DNA of 64,000 nucleotides from Citrobacter braakii (GCF_002075345.1 NZ_NAEW01000003.1:478441-542440); one strand, 5' to 3'. Counted from the stretch's first letter, positions 18,311 to 29,060 are shown. Numbers and translations: made by a program. Notes: generated by a model not told the origin, from the sequence alone.

Positions 18311-19636
18311 TTAAACGCGGGTGCCCCACAGATCGTATTCATCAGCGTTTTCGACCTTCACGCGGATGATATCGCCAGGTTTCACCTTGGTTTCGCCATT
18401 CAGGTATACCGCGCCGTCGATTTCCGGGGCGTCAGCCATGCTGCGTCCAATCGCGCCTTCTTCGTCAACTTCATCAACGATAACCAGAATTTCGCGGCCC
18501 ACTTTTTCCTGCAAACGTTCAGCGGAGATTTGCTGTTGCAATTGCATAAAGCGGTTCCAGCGTTCCTCTTTCACCTCTTCCGGGATTTGGTCCGGCAGGT
18601 CATTGGCGCCAGCGCCTTCTACCGGGCTGTATTTAAAGCAGCCCACGCGGTCCAGACGCGCTTCCTTCAGGAAGTCGAGCAGCATCTGGAAGTCTTCTTC
18701 CGTTTCACCTGGGAAACCGACAATGAAGGTTGAGCGCAGCGTCAGTTCAGGGCAGATTTCACGCCACTGCTTGATGCGTGCCAGTTGTCTGTCCACGGAG
18801 CCTGGGCGTTTCATCAGCTTAAGAATACGCGGGCTGGCATGCTGCAGCGGGATGTCCAGATACGGCAGGATTTTCCCTTCCGCCATCAGTGGGATCACGT
18901 CATCAACGTGCGGATAGGGATAGACGTAATGCAGACGAGTCCAGATCCCCAGTTTTGATAACTGCTCGCACAGATCAACCATGCTGGTTTTGACCGGCTC
19001 GCCGTTATGGAAACCGGTGCGATGCTTCACATCCACGCCGTACGCGGAAGTATCCTGAGAAATAACCAGTATCTCTTTCACGCCCGCATCCACCAGACGT
19101 TTGGCTTCGCTGAGGACATCGCCAATCGGACGGCTCACCAGATCGCCACGCATTGACGGAATAATGCAGAACGTGCAGCGGTGGTTGCAGCCTTCAGAAA
19201 TTTTCAGATAGGCATAATGACGCGGAGTGAGCTTGACGCCCTGTTCAGGAACCAGGCTCAGGAACGGGTTGTGCTTTGGTTTGGGCACATAGTGGTGAAC
19301 GTGCTCCAGAACCTGTTCGTAGCTATGCGGCCCGGTGATTTCCAGCACCTTCGGGTGGACTTCACGGATCTGATCGACTTTCGCGCCCAGACAGCCGGTG
19401 ACGATCACCTTGCCGTTTTCGTTCAGCGCTTCGCCGATTGCTTCCAGCGACTCCTGAACCGCGCTGTCGATAAAGCCACAGGTGTTAACGATAACCATAT
19501 CCGCGTCGTCGTAGCTTGGCACAACATCATAGCCTTCGGTACGAAGTTCGGTCAGGATGCGTTCAGAATCGACGAGGTTTTTCGGGCAGCCGAGGGAGAC
19601 AAAGCCGATTTTCGGCTGGTGGGTTACATTGCTCAT
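18311..19636 (-). CDS. rimO: Ribosomal protein S12 methylthiotransferase RimO
   Basis: 441 residues, as in E. coli. Radical SAM enzyme that methylthiolates the conserved Asp of ribosomal protein S12. The N-terminal UPF0004 domain holds Cys17 (SLGCPKN), the Cys of NTCGF and that of TGCLG. The SAM cluster motif is GCNHRCTFC near residue 150, and a C-terminal TRAM domain follows. Divergent from bssR across 230 bp. Confidence 0.97.
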   Translation of the reverse strand: MSNVTHQPKIGFVSLGCPKNLVDSERILTELRTEGYDVVPSYDDADMVIVNTCGFIDSAVQESLEAIGEALNENGKVIVTGCLGAKVDQIREVHPKVLEITGPHSYEQVLEHVHHYVPKPKHNPFLSLVPEQGVKLTPRHYAYLKISEGCNHRCTFCIIPSMRGDLVSRPIGDVLSEAKRLVDAGVKEILVISQDTSAYGVDVKHRTGFHNGEPVKTSMVDLCEQLSKLGIWTRLHYVYPYPHVDDVIPLMAEGKILPYLDIPLQHASPRILKLMKRPGSVDRQLARIKQWREICPELTLRSTFIVGFPGETEEDFQMLLDFLKEARLDRVGCFKYSPVEGAGANDLPDQIPEEVKEERWNRFMQLQQQISAERLQEKVGREILVIVDEVDEEGAIGRSMADAPEIDGAVYLNGETKVKPGDIIRVKVENADEYDLWGTRV

Positions 19637-19866
19637 AGCGTAAAAATTGTTCAGTTATTGGAATATTCAGGGCACGGATTCTACAGAGTTCTGAATAAAA
19701 ATTGTATCGCAATCTCATACCATCAGTCGCCACGCCCGGCGTGGAATTAAAGATTATTTGTAAATTGTGTTAATTTTCGGTGATGGATTGATCCTGGACA
19801 CGACTTTGTTCAAAAAATGACCATACTATTAAGTTGCACCATAGTTGGAAAGAGGAGGAACAAAGT

Positions 19867-20250
19867 ATGGTTGTTGACAGACTGAGAACCGATCTTCTCA
19901 ACAAATTGATAAACGCCCGTGTCGAACTTGCCGCTTATCTGCTGTTGAGAAAAGCGAAAGGCTACATGTCAGTCAGCGAGAGCGATCGTCTGCGTGATAA
20001 TTTTTTTGCACTGAATCGCGAATTGCACGAGCAATCACAGCCTCACGGTATGCATCTTGATCAGGAAGAGTGGAATGCCCTTCATCGTGCTGAAGGGGCG
20101 TTAGCCGCCGCCGCTGTTTGTCTTATGAGTGGACATCACGATTGTCCAACTTTTATCGCCGTTAACGCAGAGAAACTGGAAAACTGCCTGACAACGCTGA
20201 CGCTAAGTATCCAGTGTTTGCAATCTTATCCAACGCTGGAACACGTCTGA
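19867..20250 (+). CDS. bssR: Biofilm regulator BssR (YliH)
   Basis: 127 residues, the E. coli BssR length, with about half the residues shared (RKAKGYMSVSES, MSGHHDCPT). In E. coli it is a small protein affecting biofilm through signal secretion; its mechanism is unclear and no known domain is visible. The ATG at 19867 follows a strong GAGGAGG site. A longer in-frame start upstream lacks support. A strong terminator follows. Confidence 0.9.
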   Translation: MVVDRLRTDLLNKLINARVELAAYLLLRKAKGYMSVSESDRLRDNFFALNRELHEQSQPHGMHLDQEEWNALHRAEGALAAAAVCLMSGHHDCPTFIAVNAEKLENCLTTLTLSIQCLQSYPTLEHV

Positions 20251-20254
20251 ATCA

Positions 20255-20280
20255 GGGGGAGGGCGCTCCCCCTTTTCGTT
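20255..20280 (+). terminator. Terminator after bssR
   Basis: GGGGGAG (20255-20261) pairs with CTCCCCC (20266-20272), with a 4-base loop followed by TTTTCGTT. Classic intrinsic terminator. Confidence 0.85.
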
Positions 20281-20352
20281 AAGATTATGTAAATGTGGCG
20301 GGATAATTCCCCTTGCTGGCTACGCTTTATGCAGAGCCATTAAGGAGGTGTT

Positions 20353-21450
20353 ATGCGTCGACTCTTTCTCTGTGCTGTCCCACTCGCGCTATTTTCCTCT
20401 TATGCCGTCGCGGTAGAGGTGGAAGTGCTGCAAACGAAACTCGATCATCCGTGGTCGCTGGCGTTTTTACCCGACAATCGCGGTATGCTCATTACGCTTA
20501 AAGGCGGCCAGCTTCGACTTTGGCAGTCAGGGAAGGGGCTTTCCGACCCGCTGACCGGCGTACCCAAAGTCTGGGCGAATGGTCAGGGGGGATTGCTTGA
20601 TGTGGCATTAGCACCGGATTTTAAACAATCCCGCCGGGTGTGGCTTAGCTTTGCTGAAGCTGACGGTGAAGGTAACGCCGGGACAGCGGTTGGTTACGGA
20701 CGACTGAGCGACGATCTCAAACATCTGCAAGGGTTCCAGACCATTTTTCGCCAACAGCCGAAGCTCTCCAGCGGAAACCATTTTGGCGGACGTATGGTTT
20801 TTGATGGCAACGGTTATCTGCTTATTGGCCTTGGTGAAAACAATCAACGTTCTACCGCACAGGATCTGGATAAGCTGCAGGGCAAGGTCGTACGACTGAC
20901 CGATGAGGGAAAAATTCCGCCGGATAATCCGTTTGTGAAGAGGGCAGGAGCGCGGGCAGAGATTTGGTCATATGGTATCCGCAACCCGCAGGGGATGGCG
21001 ATGAATCCCTGGAGCGATACGCTGTGGCTCAATGAGCATGGTCCACGCGGGGGCGATGAAATCAATATCCCGGAGAAAGGGAAAAACTACGGCTGGCCGC
21101 TTGCGACCTGGGGCGTTAACTACAGTGGTCTTAAAATTCCCGAAGCAAAAGGCCCAATTGTTGCTGGAACAGAGCAACCCATCTTTTACTGGGAAAAGTC
21201 ACCGGCGGTCAGCGGAATGGCTTTTTATAATAGCGATACCTTCCCACAGTGGCGGCAGAAGTTATTCATTGGCGCGTTGAAAGATAAAGAAGTGATCGTG
21301 CTGAGCGTCAAAGGGAATGCCGTCACCGAAGAGGGTCGTCTGTTGCAGGAAAGGGGACAGCGGATCCGTGATGTGCGCGTCGGACCAGACGGGTACTTAT
21401 ATGTACTAACCGACGAGTCCGACGGGGAATTACTGAAAGTGAGTCCCTGA
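20353..21450 (+). CDS. yliI: Soluble aldose sugar dehydrogenase YliI (Asd), PQQ type
   Basis: 365 residues; E. coli YliI has 371. Six-bladed propeller of the GDH/sorbosone dehydrogenase family that oxidises aldoses using PQQ and calcium. Signal peptide: MRRLFLCAVPLALFSSYAVA, cleaved before VEVEV. Family motifs include HPWSLAFLPD, GNHFGGRMVFD, IWSYGIRNPQGMA and NEHGPRGGDEIN. Enterobacteria of this kind usually lack PQQ synthesis, so the apo-enzyme would depend on external PQQ. An AAGGAGG site precedes the ATG. It is convergent with gstB. Confidence 0.93.
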   Translation: MRRLFLCAVPLALFSSYAVAVEVEVLQTKLDHPWSLAFLPDNRGMLITLKGGQLRLWQSGKGLSDPLTGVPKVWANGQGGLLDVALAPDFKQSRRVWLSFAEADGEGNAGTAVGYGRLSDDLKHLQGFQTIFRQQPKLSSGNHFGGRMVFDGNGYLLIGLGENNQRSTAQDLDKLQGKVVRLTDEGKIPPDNPFVKRAGARAEIWSYGIRNPQGMAMNPWSDTLWLNEHGPRGGDEINIPEKGKNYGWPLATWGVNYSGLKIPEAKGPIVAGTEQPIFYWEKSPAVSGMAFYNSDTFPQWRQKLFIGALKDKEVIVLSVKGNAVTEEGRLLQERGQRIRDVRVGPDGYLYVLTDESDGELLKVSP

Positions 21451-21455
21451 TTTAG

Positions 21456-22082
21456 TTAGCTGACCGGGATCATTACGACTTTTTGAAACGCCGGACGTTC
21501 GGTCAGTTGTTGATACCAGTGTTCCAGATGTGGGCGCGGGGTCCAGCTCAGACCAACGTTGAACAGGTTATAGATGAACGGCGCAACGGCGATATCGGCA
21601 GTGCCAAATTCAGCCCCGGAGAACCATGGCTGGTCCGCCAGCGCGTTATCCAGAATGGCAAACAGGTTATCGCACACCTGACTACCCGCCTCGATTGCCG
21701 CCATGTCGCGTTTCTCGGCAGGGGTTCTGACCAGGCCAAACAAGATAACCCGATGCGCAGGACTTAGCGTCTGGTTTGCCCAGTCCATCCATTTTTCACC
21801 GACGGCGCGCGCGGCCGGGGCGTCAATCCACAAACGCTTTTGTCCGTACTGAGCTGCCAGATAGCGGACAATGGTATTGGATTCCCACAGAACAACGTCC
21901 GTTTCATCATCGCGTAGCAGCGGGACCAGTCCGTTCGGGTTGAGTGCCAGATAGTCGGCATCGCGGTTACCGCCATGCTGTCCGCCCGCCAGAATTTGGT
22001 TATACGGCAGTTCCAGTTCCTCGAGCGTCCACAATACTTTTTTTACGTTGGTCGAGTTATTGCGACCCCACAGTGTAATCAT
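21456..22082 (-). CDS. gstB: Glutathione S-transferase GstB (YliJ)
   Basis: 208 residues, as in E. coli. N-terminal thioredoxin-like domain ([15 protein letters not shown], cis-Pro region [21 protein letters not shown]) and a helical C-terminal domain. E. coli GstB dehalogenates bromoacetate using glutathione, and its catalytic residue differs from the classical Tyr/Ser. The gene stands alone between yliI and dacC. Confidence 0.94.
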   Translation of the reverse strand: MITLWGRNNSTNVKKVLWTLEELELPYNQILAGGQHGGNRDADYLALNPNGLVPLLRDDETDVVLWESNTIVRYLAAQYGQKRLWIDAPAARAVGEKWMDWANQTLSPAHRVILFGLVRTPAEKRDMAAIEAGSQVCDNLFAILDNALADQPWFSGAEFGTADIAVAPFIYNLFNVGLSWTPRPHLEHWYQQLTERPAFQKVVMIPVS

Positions 22083-22410
22083 AGTAACCCCGCAAATTAA
22101 TTGAGCAGCTTTATGGCTGCAGATGCCATCTGACTAGCCCACATGGTGGGGTAAACCTAATATTTACGCAACAAAGTCTAAAAAAATCGAGCCAGGAGCA
22201 GCGCAGCGCGGTGTTATTGCATAAACTTTAAAAACTTTACCAACTTACGGTTTCTTTAAGCTCGTTAGTGCGTTATTACTCACCGCACTTATTTTACACG
22301 TCATCCATCAGACCTTTTCTGCATGGGTTGGCCAGGGTTGCCTGGCTGGTTTTGTGTAAACACGGTGTGGTATGACGTGGTTTTTTGGAATGGATACTCG
22401 GGTGGCATTT
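22083..22410. other. Intergenic region gstB-dacC
   Basis: 328 bp between divergent gstB and dacC starts. It is A+T-rich around 22220-22300 and should hold both promoters. A small hairpin (CCAGG/CCTGG, about 22333-22346) precedes dacC. I see no RNA gene or conserved small reading frame. Confidence 0.4.
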
Positions 22411-23613
22411 ATGACGCAATACTTCTCTTCACTTCGCAGCTTTGCTGCAGGTTCTGCACTCTTAATCCTTTTGGCGCCGAGCGTACAGGCGGCGGAGCAA
22501 CCAACGGCCCCACCGAGTGTCGACGCGCGCGCGTGGATCCTAATGGATTACGCCAGCGGTAAGGTTCTGGCGGAAGGTAATGCTGATGAGAAACTGGATC
22601 CTGCCAGTCTGACCAAGATCATGACCAGCTATGTGGTCGGTCAGGCTCTGAAGGCCGGGAAAATTAACCTCAACGACATGGTCACCGTGGGCAAAGACGC
22701 CTGGGCGACCGGTAATCCGGCCCTGCGCGGTTCGTCGGTTATGTTCCTCAAACCTGGCGATCAGGTTGCAGTGTCCGATCTGAACAAAGGCGTTATCATC
22801 CAGTCTGGTAACGATGCCTGTATCGCACTGGCTGATTACGTTGCTGGCAGCCAGGAATCCTTCATTGGTCTGATGAACGGCTACGCGAAAAAACTGGGGC
22901 TGACCAATACCACTTTCCAGACCGTGCATGGCCTGGATGCGGCAGGACAGTTCAGTACCGCACGTGATATGGCCCTGCTCGGGAAAGCGCTAATCCACGA
23001 TGTACCGGAAGAGTACGCTATCCACAAAGAGAAAGAATTTACCTTTAATAAAATCCGCCAGCCGAACCGCAACCGTTTGTTGTGGAGCACCAACCTGAAC
23101 GTGGACGGTATGAAAACCGGTACTACGGCCGGGGCGGGATACAACCTGGTCGCTTCTGCGACCCAGGGGGATATGCGCCTGATCTCCGTGGTGTTGGGGG
23201 CGAAAACCGACCGCATTCGTTTTAATGAGTCAGAAAAGTTGCTGACCTGGGGCTTCCGCTTCTTTGAAACCGTTACGCCGATTAAACCGGATGCCACTTT
23301 CGTGACGCAGCGCGTCTGGTTTGGCGATAAGAGTGAGGTTAATTTGGGCGCCGGAGAAGCGGGCTCGGTGACTATCCCGCGTGGTCAGCTCAAAAACCTG
23401 AAGGCCAGCTTTACCCTGACCGAACCACAGTTAACCGCGCCGCTGAAGAAAGGCCAGGTTGTGGGGACTATCGACTTCCAGTTGAACGGGAAATCCATCG
23501 AGCAGCGTCCACTGATGGTGATGGAGGCCGTGGAAGAGGGGGGATTCTTTAGTCGCATGTGGGACTTTGTGATGATGAAATTCCACCAGTGGTTTGGCGG
23601 CTGGTTCTCTTAA
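22411..23613 (+). CDS. dacC: D-alanyl-D-alanine carboxypeptidase DacC (PBP6)
   Basis: 400 residues, as in E. coli. Removes the terminal D-Ala from peptidoglycan pentapeptides. Signal peptide [21 protein letters not shown]... cleaved after VQA. Penicillin-binding motifs are Ser66-x-x-Lys69 (SLTK), SGN and KTG (in GMKTGTTAG). The C-terminus is an amphipathic membrane anchor ([17 protein letters not shown]). I chose the ATG at 22411 because it gives the E. coli length and places the signal peptide at the N-terminus; upstream in-frame ATGs at 22390 and earlier would bury it. Confidence 0.95.
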   Translation: MTQYFSSLRSFAAGSALLILLAPSVQAAEQPTAPPSVDARAWILMDYASGKVLAEGNADEKLDPASLTKIMTSYVVGQALKAGKINLNDMVTVGKDAWATGNPALRGSSVMFLKPGDQVAVSDLNKGVIIQSGNDACIALADYVAGSQESFIGLMNGYAKKLGLTNTTFQTVHGLDAAGQFSTARDMALLGKALIHDVPEEYAIHKEKEFTFNKIRQPNRNRLLWSTNLNVDGMKTGTTAGAGYNLVASATQGDMRLISVVLGAKTDRIRFNESEKLLTWGFRFFETVTPIKPDATFVTQRVWFGDKSEVNLGAGEAGSVTIPRGQLKNLKASFTLTEPQLTAPLKKGQVVGTIDFQLNGKSIEQRPLMVMEAVEEGGFFSRMWDFVMMKFHQWFGGWFS

Positions 23614-23623
23614 GCTTAGCGTT

Positions 23624-23651
23624 TGCCGGATGACGCTATCGCCATCCGGCA
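23624..23651. repeat. REP element between dacC and deoR
   Basis: TGCCGGATG and CATCCGGCA form a 9-bp inverted repeat with a 10-base loop, typical of REP sequences, between the convergent dacC and deoR genes. Confidence 0.8.
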
Positions 23652-23658
23652 GTATCGC

Positions 23659-24417
23659 TTAATACATCAGTTTGATACGTTGCGCTTTCGCGTGCTCAAC
23701 AAACGCCTCGTCAGGACGGCTATCGCTGACGATGGTATTAAAGCGTTTTACTTCACCCATCCGCGCAGGACGCACCTTACCAAATTTGCTGTGATCGACC
23801 ACCAGCACGTGATGCTGCGCCATCGACATCGCCCAGTGTTTCACCGGTAGCTCTTCCAGGTTAAAACAGGTCGCGCCTTTCTCAATATGAACGCCAGCTG
23901 CGGAATAAAAAGCGATATCCGGGCACAGGTTGTTCAGCGTTTCCTGGAAATCAAGCGGTTTGAAAATTGCGTTGCTGGCATGGAATTCGCCACCACACAG
24001 AATGACGCGGCACTGCGGTTTTTCCTGCAGCACCAGAAACGTATTCAGCGAGTAGCAGATTGCGGTGAAAGGCAATTCATTGTCGATAGCCTCAATGATC
24101 CACGGCGTGGTGGTACCACAGTCGAAAAAGATAGTCTGATGTGCCTGCACGAGGCTTGCCGCCATCTGGGCGGCACGGCGCTTTTCATCAACCAGTCGGG
24201 ATTTTTGATCGCTGATTAAATAGTGATTGGCGCTGCGGGGTTCCAGAACAATATAGCCCCCGAGCAAGACGACGGGAGCATCGTGATTATTCAGGTCGCG
24301 ACGAATGGTCATCTCAGATACGCCCAGCAGCGTCGCGGCTTCTTTGAGGTGTAATTTATCGCTGCGTTTCAGCGCCTGCAGTAATTGACCAATACGCTCG
24401 TCGCGTCGAGTTTCCAT
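23659..24417 (-). CDS. deoR: Deoxyribose operon repressor DeoR
   Basis: 252 residues, as in E. coli. The N-terminal DeoR-type helix-turn-helix (LKEAATLLGVSEMTIRRDLN, about residues 24-43) is followed by a sugar-phosphate-binding domain with DCGTTT. It represses deoCABD and nupG, with deoxyribose-5-phosphate as inducer. A single gene after ybjG on the same strand, with a REP downstream. Confidence 0.96.
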   Translation of the reverse strand: METRRDERIGQLLQALKRSDKLHLKEAATLLGVSEMTIRRDLNNHDAPVVLLGGYIVLEPRSANHYLISDQKSRLVDEKRRAAQMAASLVQAHQTIFFDCGTTTPWIIEAIDNELPFTAICYSLNTFLVLQEKPQCRVILCGGEFHASNAIFKPLDFQETLNNLCPDIAFYSAAGVHIEKGATCFNLEELPVKHWAMSMAQHHVLVVDHSKFGKVRPARMGEVKRFNTIVSDSRPDEAFVEHAKAQRIKLMY

Positions 24418-24481
24418 AGTTCCCCTGGAGAGTAGAATAAGTGCTCAGTATCGCGCTTAATACTACTCTTTTTACCGTGGG

Positions 24482-25090
24482 TTAGTCACGCACCCAGCCT
24501 TTACGGATGGGCAGAGCGAAGCAGGCGCGATAGCCATTTTGCAAGCCGAGGTACAGGGGCGTGCCAAACCGCTGCCAGATCATCTGGGCGCTCAGGCAGC
24601 CAATCAGCCCGGCGAGTAATCCTCCCAGCATATCCAGCGGCCAGTGTACGCCAAGGTAGACCCGCGACCAGGCAATCGCCACAGCAACGACCATCAGCAG
24701 AGCGCCCGTCCACAGGCGATGCCAGAACAAGAAAGCCAGTGCAAAGGTAAAGATAACCGTACCGTGATCGCTCGGGAAAGAGTCATCCGCCGCATGATGC
24801 AGGAAGTTGTAACCGATGTGGTTAACAAACGGACGATCGTGAGGGAACAGATGCCCCATCAGCCATGAAATCGTCAGACCGACGATCAGCGCAATCGCCA
24901 TTTTTATAACTAACTGGCGCTGGAGAGTAACCTGGGCTCGCGGCCCCCAAAGCCAAAGCACAACGGCTAACAGCGGTACGATGTTAATCAGGTCTTTGGC
25001 AATAAAAATGGCAAGCGATATCATCCATTGCGCAGAGTCCGGCGTGGCATTGATGAGATAAAAAAGTGAGTTGTTCAGATTTTCCAGCAT
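24482..25090 (-). CDS. ybjG: Undecaprenyl-diphosphate phosphatase YbjG (PAP2 type)
   Basis: 202 residues (E. coli 198). Integral membrane phosphatase that recycles undecaprenyl diphosphate to the monophosphate, with the active site on the periplasmic side. PAP2 motifs are visible: HDRPF (part of motif 1), PSDHG (motif 2) and SRVYLGVHWPLD (motif 3), with about five hydrophobic helices. A PmrA-box-like direct repeat lies 155-171 bp upstream. Divergent from mdfA. Confidence 0.95.
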   Translation of the reverse strand: MLENLNNSLFYLINATPDSAQWMISLAIFIAKDLINIVPLLAVVLWLWGPRAQVTLQRQLVIKMAIALIVGLTISWLMGHLFPHDRPFVNHIGYNFLHHAADDSFPSDHGTVIFTFALAFLFWHRLWTGALLMVVAVAIAWSRVYLGVHWPLDMLGGLLAGLIGCLSAQMIWQRFGTPLYLGLQNGYRACFALPIRKGWVRD

Positions 25091-25244
25091 AACGTCCAGA
25101 CTCAGTGTAATCGTTAAAAAGGCCCAAGAGGGGAGAGCATAAAATTGCTTTCACGGGATAAAAAGCGGTCTTGTCTTATTTGTCTGTTAAATGACTATTT
25201 TTCAGACAATTAATGAGACTTATTGAACATGATAGCGGTCTCAA

Positions 25245-25261
25245 CTTAAATTAACCTTAAC
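25245..25261. promoter_or_regulatory. PmrA (BasR) box-like direct repeat, ybjG/mdfA intergenic
   Basis: CTTAAA-TTAAC-CTTAAC: two hexamers of the YTTAAK type separated by 5 bp, the spacing of PmrA boxes. ybjG is, to my knowledge, PmrA-controlled in Salmonella. The surrounding 297-bp gap is A+T-rich and otherwise featureless. Confidence 0.5.
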
Positions 25262-25387
25262 GCAAAATGTTCCTGAGCAAATGAGTGTAAAAATGTGCGC
25301 AATTTGCTTTCAAATCACATAATTCACTATCACCAGTACGGCGCATTTATTACACTTTGCGCGATTTTTCTATAGTTAAGAGACTGC

Positions 25388-26620
25388 ATGCAGAACCGTT
25401 TATCTTCAGGCGCCCGTTTGGGGCGTCAGGCATTACTTTTCCCTCTCTGTCTGGTGCTTTACGAATTCTCTACTTATATCGGCAACGATATGATCCAGCC
25501 CGGAATGTTGGCGGTGGTGGAGCAATATAATGCCGGATTAGATTGGGTGCCCACATCCATGACCGCCTATCTGGCTGGCGGCATGTTTTTGCAGTGGTTA
25601 TTAGGACCGCTGTCGGATCGAATTGGACGTCGCCCGGTGATGTTAACCGGCGTGCTCTGGTTCATTGTGACCTGCCTTGCAACCCTGCTTGCGCAGAATA
25701 TTGAGCAATTTACCTTCCTGCGTTTTTTACAAGGGATAAGCCTGTGCTTTATTGGCGCGGTGGGTTACGCCGCAATTCAGGAATCCTTTGAAGAAGCGGT
25801 GTGCATAAAAATTACCGCGCTGATGGCAAACGTAGCGTTGATTGCGCCCCTGCTGGGGCCGTTGGTCGGTGCAGCCTGGGTACATGTTCTGCCGTGGGAA
25901 GGGATGTTTATCCTGTTTGCCGCCCTGGCCGCCATCTCTTTTTTTGGTCTGCAACGCGCGATGCCGGAGACGGCAACCCGGCTTGGTGAAAAGCTGTCGA
26001 TTAAAGAGCTGGGCAAAGATTATAAGCTGGTGCTGAGGAACGTGCGCTTTGTTGCAGGCGCGCTGGCATTGGGTTTTGTCAGCCTGCCGTTACTGGCGTG
26101 GATTGCGCAGTCCCCGATTATTATCATCAGCGGTGAACATCTCAGCAGCTACGAATATGGCCTGTTGCAGGTGCCGATTTTTGGCGCGTTGATTGCCGGT
26201 AACCTGGTACTGGCGCGCCTGACCTCGCGAAAAACCGTACGTTCGCTGATTATCATGGGCGGCTGGCCAATCGCCGTCGGGCTGGTGATTGCCGCTGCGG
26301 CCACGGTGGTGTCATCCCATGCGTATCTATGGATGACAGCGGGTTTAAGCATCTATGCGTTTGGTATTGGCGTGGCGAATGCGGGACTGGTACGTCTGAC
26401 GCTGTTTGCCAGTGAAATGAGTAAGGGCACGGTTTCTGCCGCCATGGGTATGTTGCAGATGCTGATTTTTACCGTCGGTATTGAGCTGAGTAAACACGCT
26501 TATCTGCTCGGAGGAAACGGCTTGTTCAGCCTGTTCAATCTGGCAAGCGGCGTACTGTGGGTGATTCTGATGGTTATCTTCCTGAAAGATAAACGGGTAG
26601 GGGATTCACGGGAAGGTTAA
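25388..26620 (+). CDS. mdfA: Multidrug/proton antiporter MdfA (Cmr)
   Basis: 410 residues, as in E. coli. MFS exporter with 12 predicted membrane helices that expels lipophilic cations and neutral drugs in exchange for protons. Glu26 and Asp34, the acidic residues of helix 1 important for transport, are present ([11 protein letters not shown]). Motif A is [13 protein letters not shown], and motif B is FLRFLQG. Inner membrane. A single gene with a short G+C hairpin after the stop. Confidence 0.96.
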   Translation: MQNRLSSGARLGRQALLFPLCLVLYEFSTYIGNDMIQPGMLAVVEQYNAGLDWVPTSMTAYLAGGMFLQWLLGPLSDRIGRRPVMLTGVLWFIVTCLATLLAQNIEQFTFLRFLQGISLCFIGAVGYAAIQESFEEAVCIKITALMANVALIAPLLGPLVGAAWVHVLPWEGMFILFAALAAISFFGLQRAMPETATRLGEKLSIKELGKDYKLVLRNVRFVAGALALGFVSLPLLAWIAQSPIIIISGEHLSSYEYGLLQVPIFGALIAGNLVLARLTSRKTVRSLIIMGGWPIAVGLVIAAAATVVSSHAYLWMTAGLSIYAFGIGVANAGLVRLTLFASEMSKGTVSAAMGMLQMLIFTVGIELSKHAYLLGGNGLFSLFNLASGVLWVILMVIFLKDKRVGDSREG

Positions 26621-26621
26621 A

Positions 26622-26637
26622 GCCCGGTTGCCCGGGC
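26622..26637. terminator. Hairpin between mdfA and ybjH
   Basis: GCCCGG (26622-26627) and CCGGGC (26632-26637) form a 6-bp stem with a 4-base loop between convergent genes. There is no clear T run, so its role as terminator is uncertain. Confidence 0.45.
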
Positions 26638-26648
26638 CAGGCAAAAAC

Positions 26649-26930
26649 TTAGTGGTGATCGTCAATCTGGTGTTCGATGATCATTCCTTCACCGACGCTT
26701 GCAACATGTCGCGCATAAGGATGTGCGCGATAGACTGGGGCCGGGGCAGGCGCCGGAGCAACATACACCGTTTGTGGCGCGGTGGTGACGCTGACCGCCT
26801 GCGGAACGCTGACGGAAGAGGGCACTACCACCACCTTATAACCGCTTGGTACATCAACGGTAACGCTTTGCGCAAATGTTGTCCCCGCAAAACCCAGCAA
26901 CAATGTCGCTATCAGTACACTTTTCTTCAT
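26649..26930 (-). CDS. ybjH: Small secreted protein YbjH
   Basis: 93 residues, close to E. coli YbjH. A signal peptide (MKKSVLIATLLLGFAGTTFA) is followed by a Val- and Pro-rich mature part ending with several His residues. Probably periplasmic; function unknown. Convergent with mdfA. Confidence 0.88.
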   Translation of the reverse strand: MKKSVLIATLLLGFAGTTFAQSVTVDVPSGYKVVVVPSSVSVPQAVSVTTAPQTVYVAPAPAPAPVYRAHPYARHVASVGEGMIIEHQIDDHH

Positions 26931-27036
26931 AATCCGCTCGTCTGAATATTCACTGGAGGTAATAATCCAGCGGGTTAATTTGAGGCGGATTATGAATAGA
27001 TCATGCCATCATTTTGTTGCCGTCTGTGCTGAGGCG

Positions 27037-27852
27037 TTATTGCGTAAACGGTGCTTCATTCTTTAACACGCGGTCGATAATATCCAGCACGCCCTCTTCG
27101 TTGTTCGACCCTGCGCGATATTTTGCCGCCTGGATAACCGGCTCATGGGCGTTCGCCATTGCAAAACTAAATCCTGCCTGACGCAGCATCTCAATATCAT
27201 TGCCGCCATCGCCAAACACAACAACCTCATCGTCGGTAATATTCCAGCGTTGTTGCAGCAGACGCAGACCGTTTGCCTTATGCACTCCGGGTATAATTAA
27301 ATCGATGCTGCCGTAGCCGGTATGTACCGGCACCATAATGTCGCCAATCGCCTCATGGAGGTCAGCCTGCACCTGGGGGATACGATCGTCTGAAATATTT
27401 AGCCCGAACTTGAAGAAAATGTCGTTGAGGTTGTCAAAATTATCCACAAATTCAAGACGATGATAATACATGGCGGAGACAGTCTTATGCTCATCGCTGT
27501 ACCGCTTCAGGGTATAGGCGCTATTTTTACCGCAGGCGATAATGTCGATGTCCGTACGGGTCAGCAGATGTTCCACGATGGCCTGGAAATCGTCTTTTGC
27601 CAGCTCACCGTTAAAGACATCTTCCCCTTCACTGACCACCCATCCGCCGTTTTCGGCGACAAATGAGATTTCACTGGCCAGTTCAGGGAAAAAGGAGATG
27701 AGCTGGTAATATTGGTTGCCGCTGGCGACCACAAAGCGGATCCCTTGTTCTTTCATCTGGCGGTATTGCGCCATAAAGCGCTCACGATTATAGGTTTTTT
27801 GGTCGCTTAAAAATGTGCCGTCCATGTCGACTGCAATCAGTTTGATACGCAT
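27037..27852 (-). CDS. ybjI: HAD-superfamily phosphatase YbjI
   Basis: 271 residues. HAD motif I is AVDMDGTFLSD near residue 8, motif II is [11 protein letters not shown], and motif IV is VVFGDGGNDIEML. The cap is Cof type. E. coli YbjI dephosphorylates FMN and sugar phosphates in vitro. Its ATG overlaps the ybjJ stop codon by one base (TAATG), so the pair is translationally coupled. Paralogue of ybiV. Confidence 0.95.
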   Translation of the reverse strand: MRIKLIAVDMDGTFLSDQKTYNRERFMAQYRQMKEQGIRFVVASGNQYYQLISFFPELASEISFVAENGGWVVSEGEDVFNGELAKDDFQAIVEHLLTRTDIDIIACGKNSAYTLKRYSDEHKTVSAMYYHRLEFVDNFDNLNDIFFKFGLNISDDRIPQVQADLHEAIGDIMVPVHTGYGSIDLIIPGVHKANGLRLLQQRWNITDDEVVVFGDGGNDIEMLRQAGFSFAMANAHEPVIQAAKYRAGSNNEEGVLDIIDRVLKNEAPFTQ

Positions 27853-29060
27853 TAGCTGTTCTCCATCACAGTGGTGTTTTTGAGATCCGGTTTTGCCACC
27901 GCTTTCGCGACGATGGCGGCGACAAGCACCAGCGCCAGCACCACCAGCATAGCGCTACGCAGGCCGTAGTGTTCACCCAGGTAGCCCAGCAGCGGTGGTC
28001 CAACCAGGAATGCCAGATAGCCGGTAGTGGCGACAACGCTGACGCGGGTTGGCGCATCGGGGCCGGTGTCGCTGGCAGCCGAAATGGTCAGTGGGAAGCC
28101 CAGTGATGCGCCGAGTCCCCACAGAATAACGGAAACACCCGCCACCCAAGTGCTGTCGACAAAAATAATCAGGCTAATCCCAAGAGCACCCATTAGCGCA
28201 CTGGCGCGTACTACCGCGACGCGGCTGTAGCGGTCGATGAACCAGCCGCCAGTAAATCGTCCAACGGTCATACCCAGCGTAAATCCGGCATAAATCAGCG
28301 AGCCTGATGTCGGGCTAAATCCATGTCCGTCCACCATCAGCAGCGGAAGCCAGTCGTTGGCGGAACCTTCAGCAAATGCCATTGCGAGCACCACGACGCC
28401 AATCAGCAATAACTGAATATCGCGATAAAAAGGCAGTCCTTTTTCGCCGGAGTGAGACCCGTCAGCGGCATTTTTACCCGTGCCGTCAGGAATGGCTTTG
28501 ATGGCGATGAAGATAGGGGTGATAGCCACCATCGCCGCCAGCAAGATATGCGCGGTCGCCGGTACGCTGAAGGCGGTAAGCATCATCCCGACTCCGGCAC
28601 CCGCCAGCGTTCCCAGGCTGTAAAAACCGTGCATCATCGGCAGTACGGTTTTATTCATTTCGCGCTCAACAGCCGCACCTTCGACGTTGATGGCAACTTC
28701 TGCTGCGCCAAAGCTAGCGCCGAACACGCCCAGACCAAATGCGAAAAGCCATGCGGAATGCAGCCAGAGCGCCACGCTGAGGATTGCCATTCCGAGGACT
28801 GCGCAAGACATGGTGGTGCGGATCACTTTACGCGTGCCAAATCGTTTCACCAGCCAGGCCGAACAAAGAATGCCACTCATCGAACCAATTGAGAGTCCAA
28901 ACAGCACCGCGCCCATTTCGGCGGTTGAGATGGAGAGGATATCTCTGATGGCAGGGGTACGCGTTGCCCAGGAGGCCATTAATAATCCTGGTAAAAAGAA
29001 GAACGTGAACAGTGCCCAGGTGCGACGTCTTAAGGCTTTGCGTGATGAGATGCCAGTCAT
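27852..29060 (-). CDS. ybjJ: MFS transporter YbjJ
   Basis: 402 residues, about 12 membrane helices, inner-membrane major facilitator transporter of unknown substrate (E. coli YbjJ). The N-terminus is basic ([13 protein letters not shown]), followed by [14 protein letters not shown]. It is first in a ybjJ-ybjI operon and divergent from the TetR-family gene rcdA. The 85-bp gap between them holds a strong palindrome. Confidence 0.94.
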   Translation of the reverse strand: MTGISSRKALRRRTWALFTFFFLPGLLMASWATRTPAIRDILSISTAEMGAVLFGLSIGSMSGILCSAWLVKRFGTRKVIRTTMSCAVLGMAILSVALWLHSAWLFAFGLGVFGASFGAAEVAINVEGAAVEREMNKTVLPMMHGFYSLGTLAGAGVGMMLTAFSVPATAHILLAAMVAITPIFIAIKAIPDGTGKNAADGSHSGEKGLPFYRDIQLLLIGVVVLAMAFAEGSANDWLPLLMVDGHGFSPTSGSLIYAGFTLGMTVGRFTGGWFIDRYSRVAVVRASALMGALGISLIIFVDSTWVAGVSVILWGLGASLGFPLTISAASDTGPDAPTRVSVVATTGYLAFLVGPPLLGYLGEHYGLRSAMLVVLALVLVAAIVAKAVAKPDLKNTTVMENS

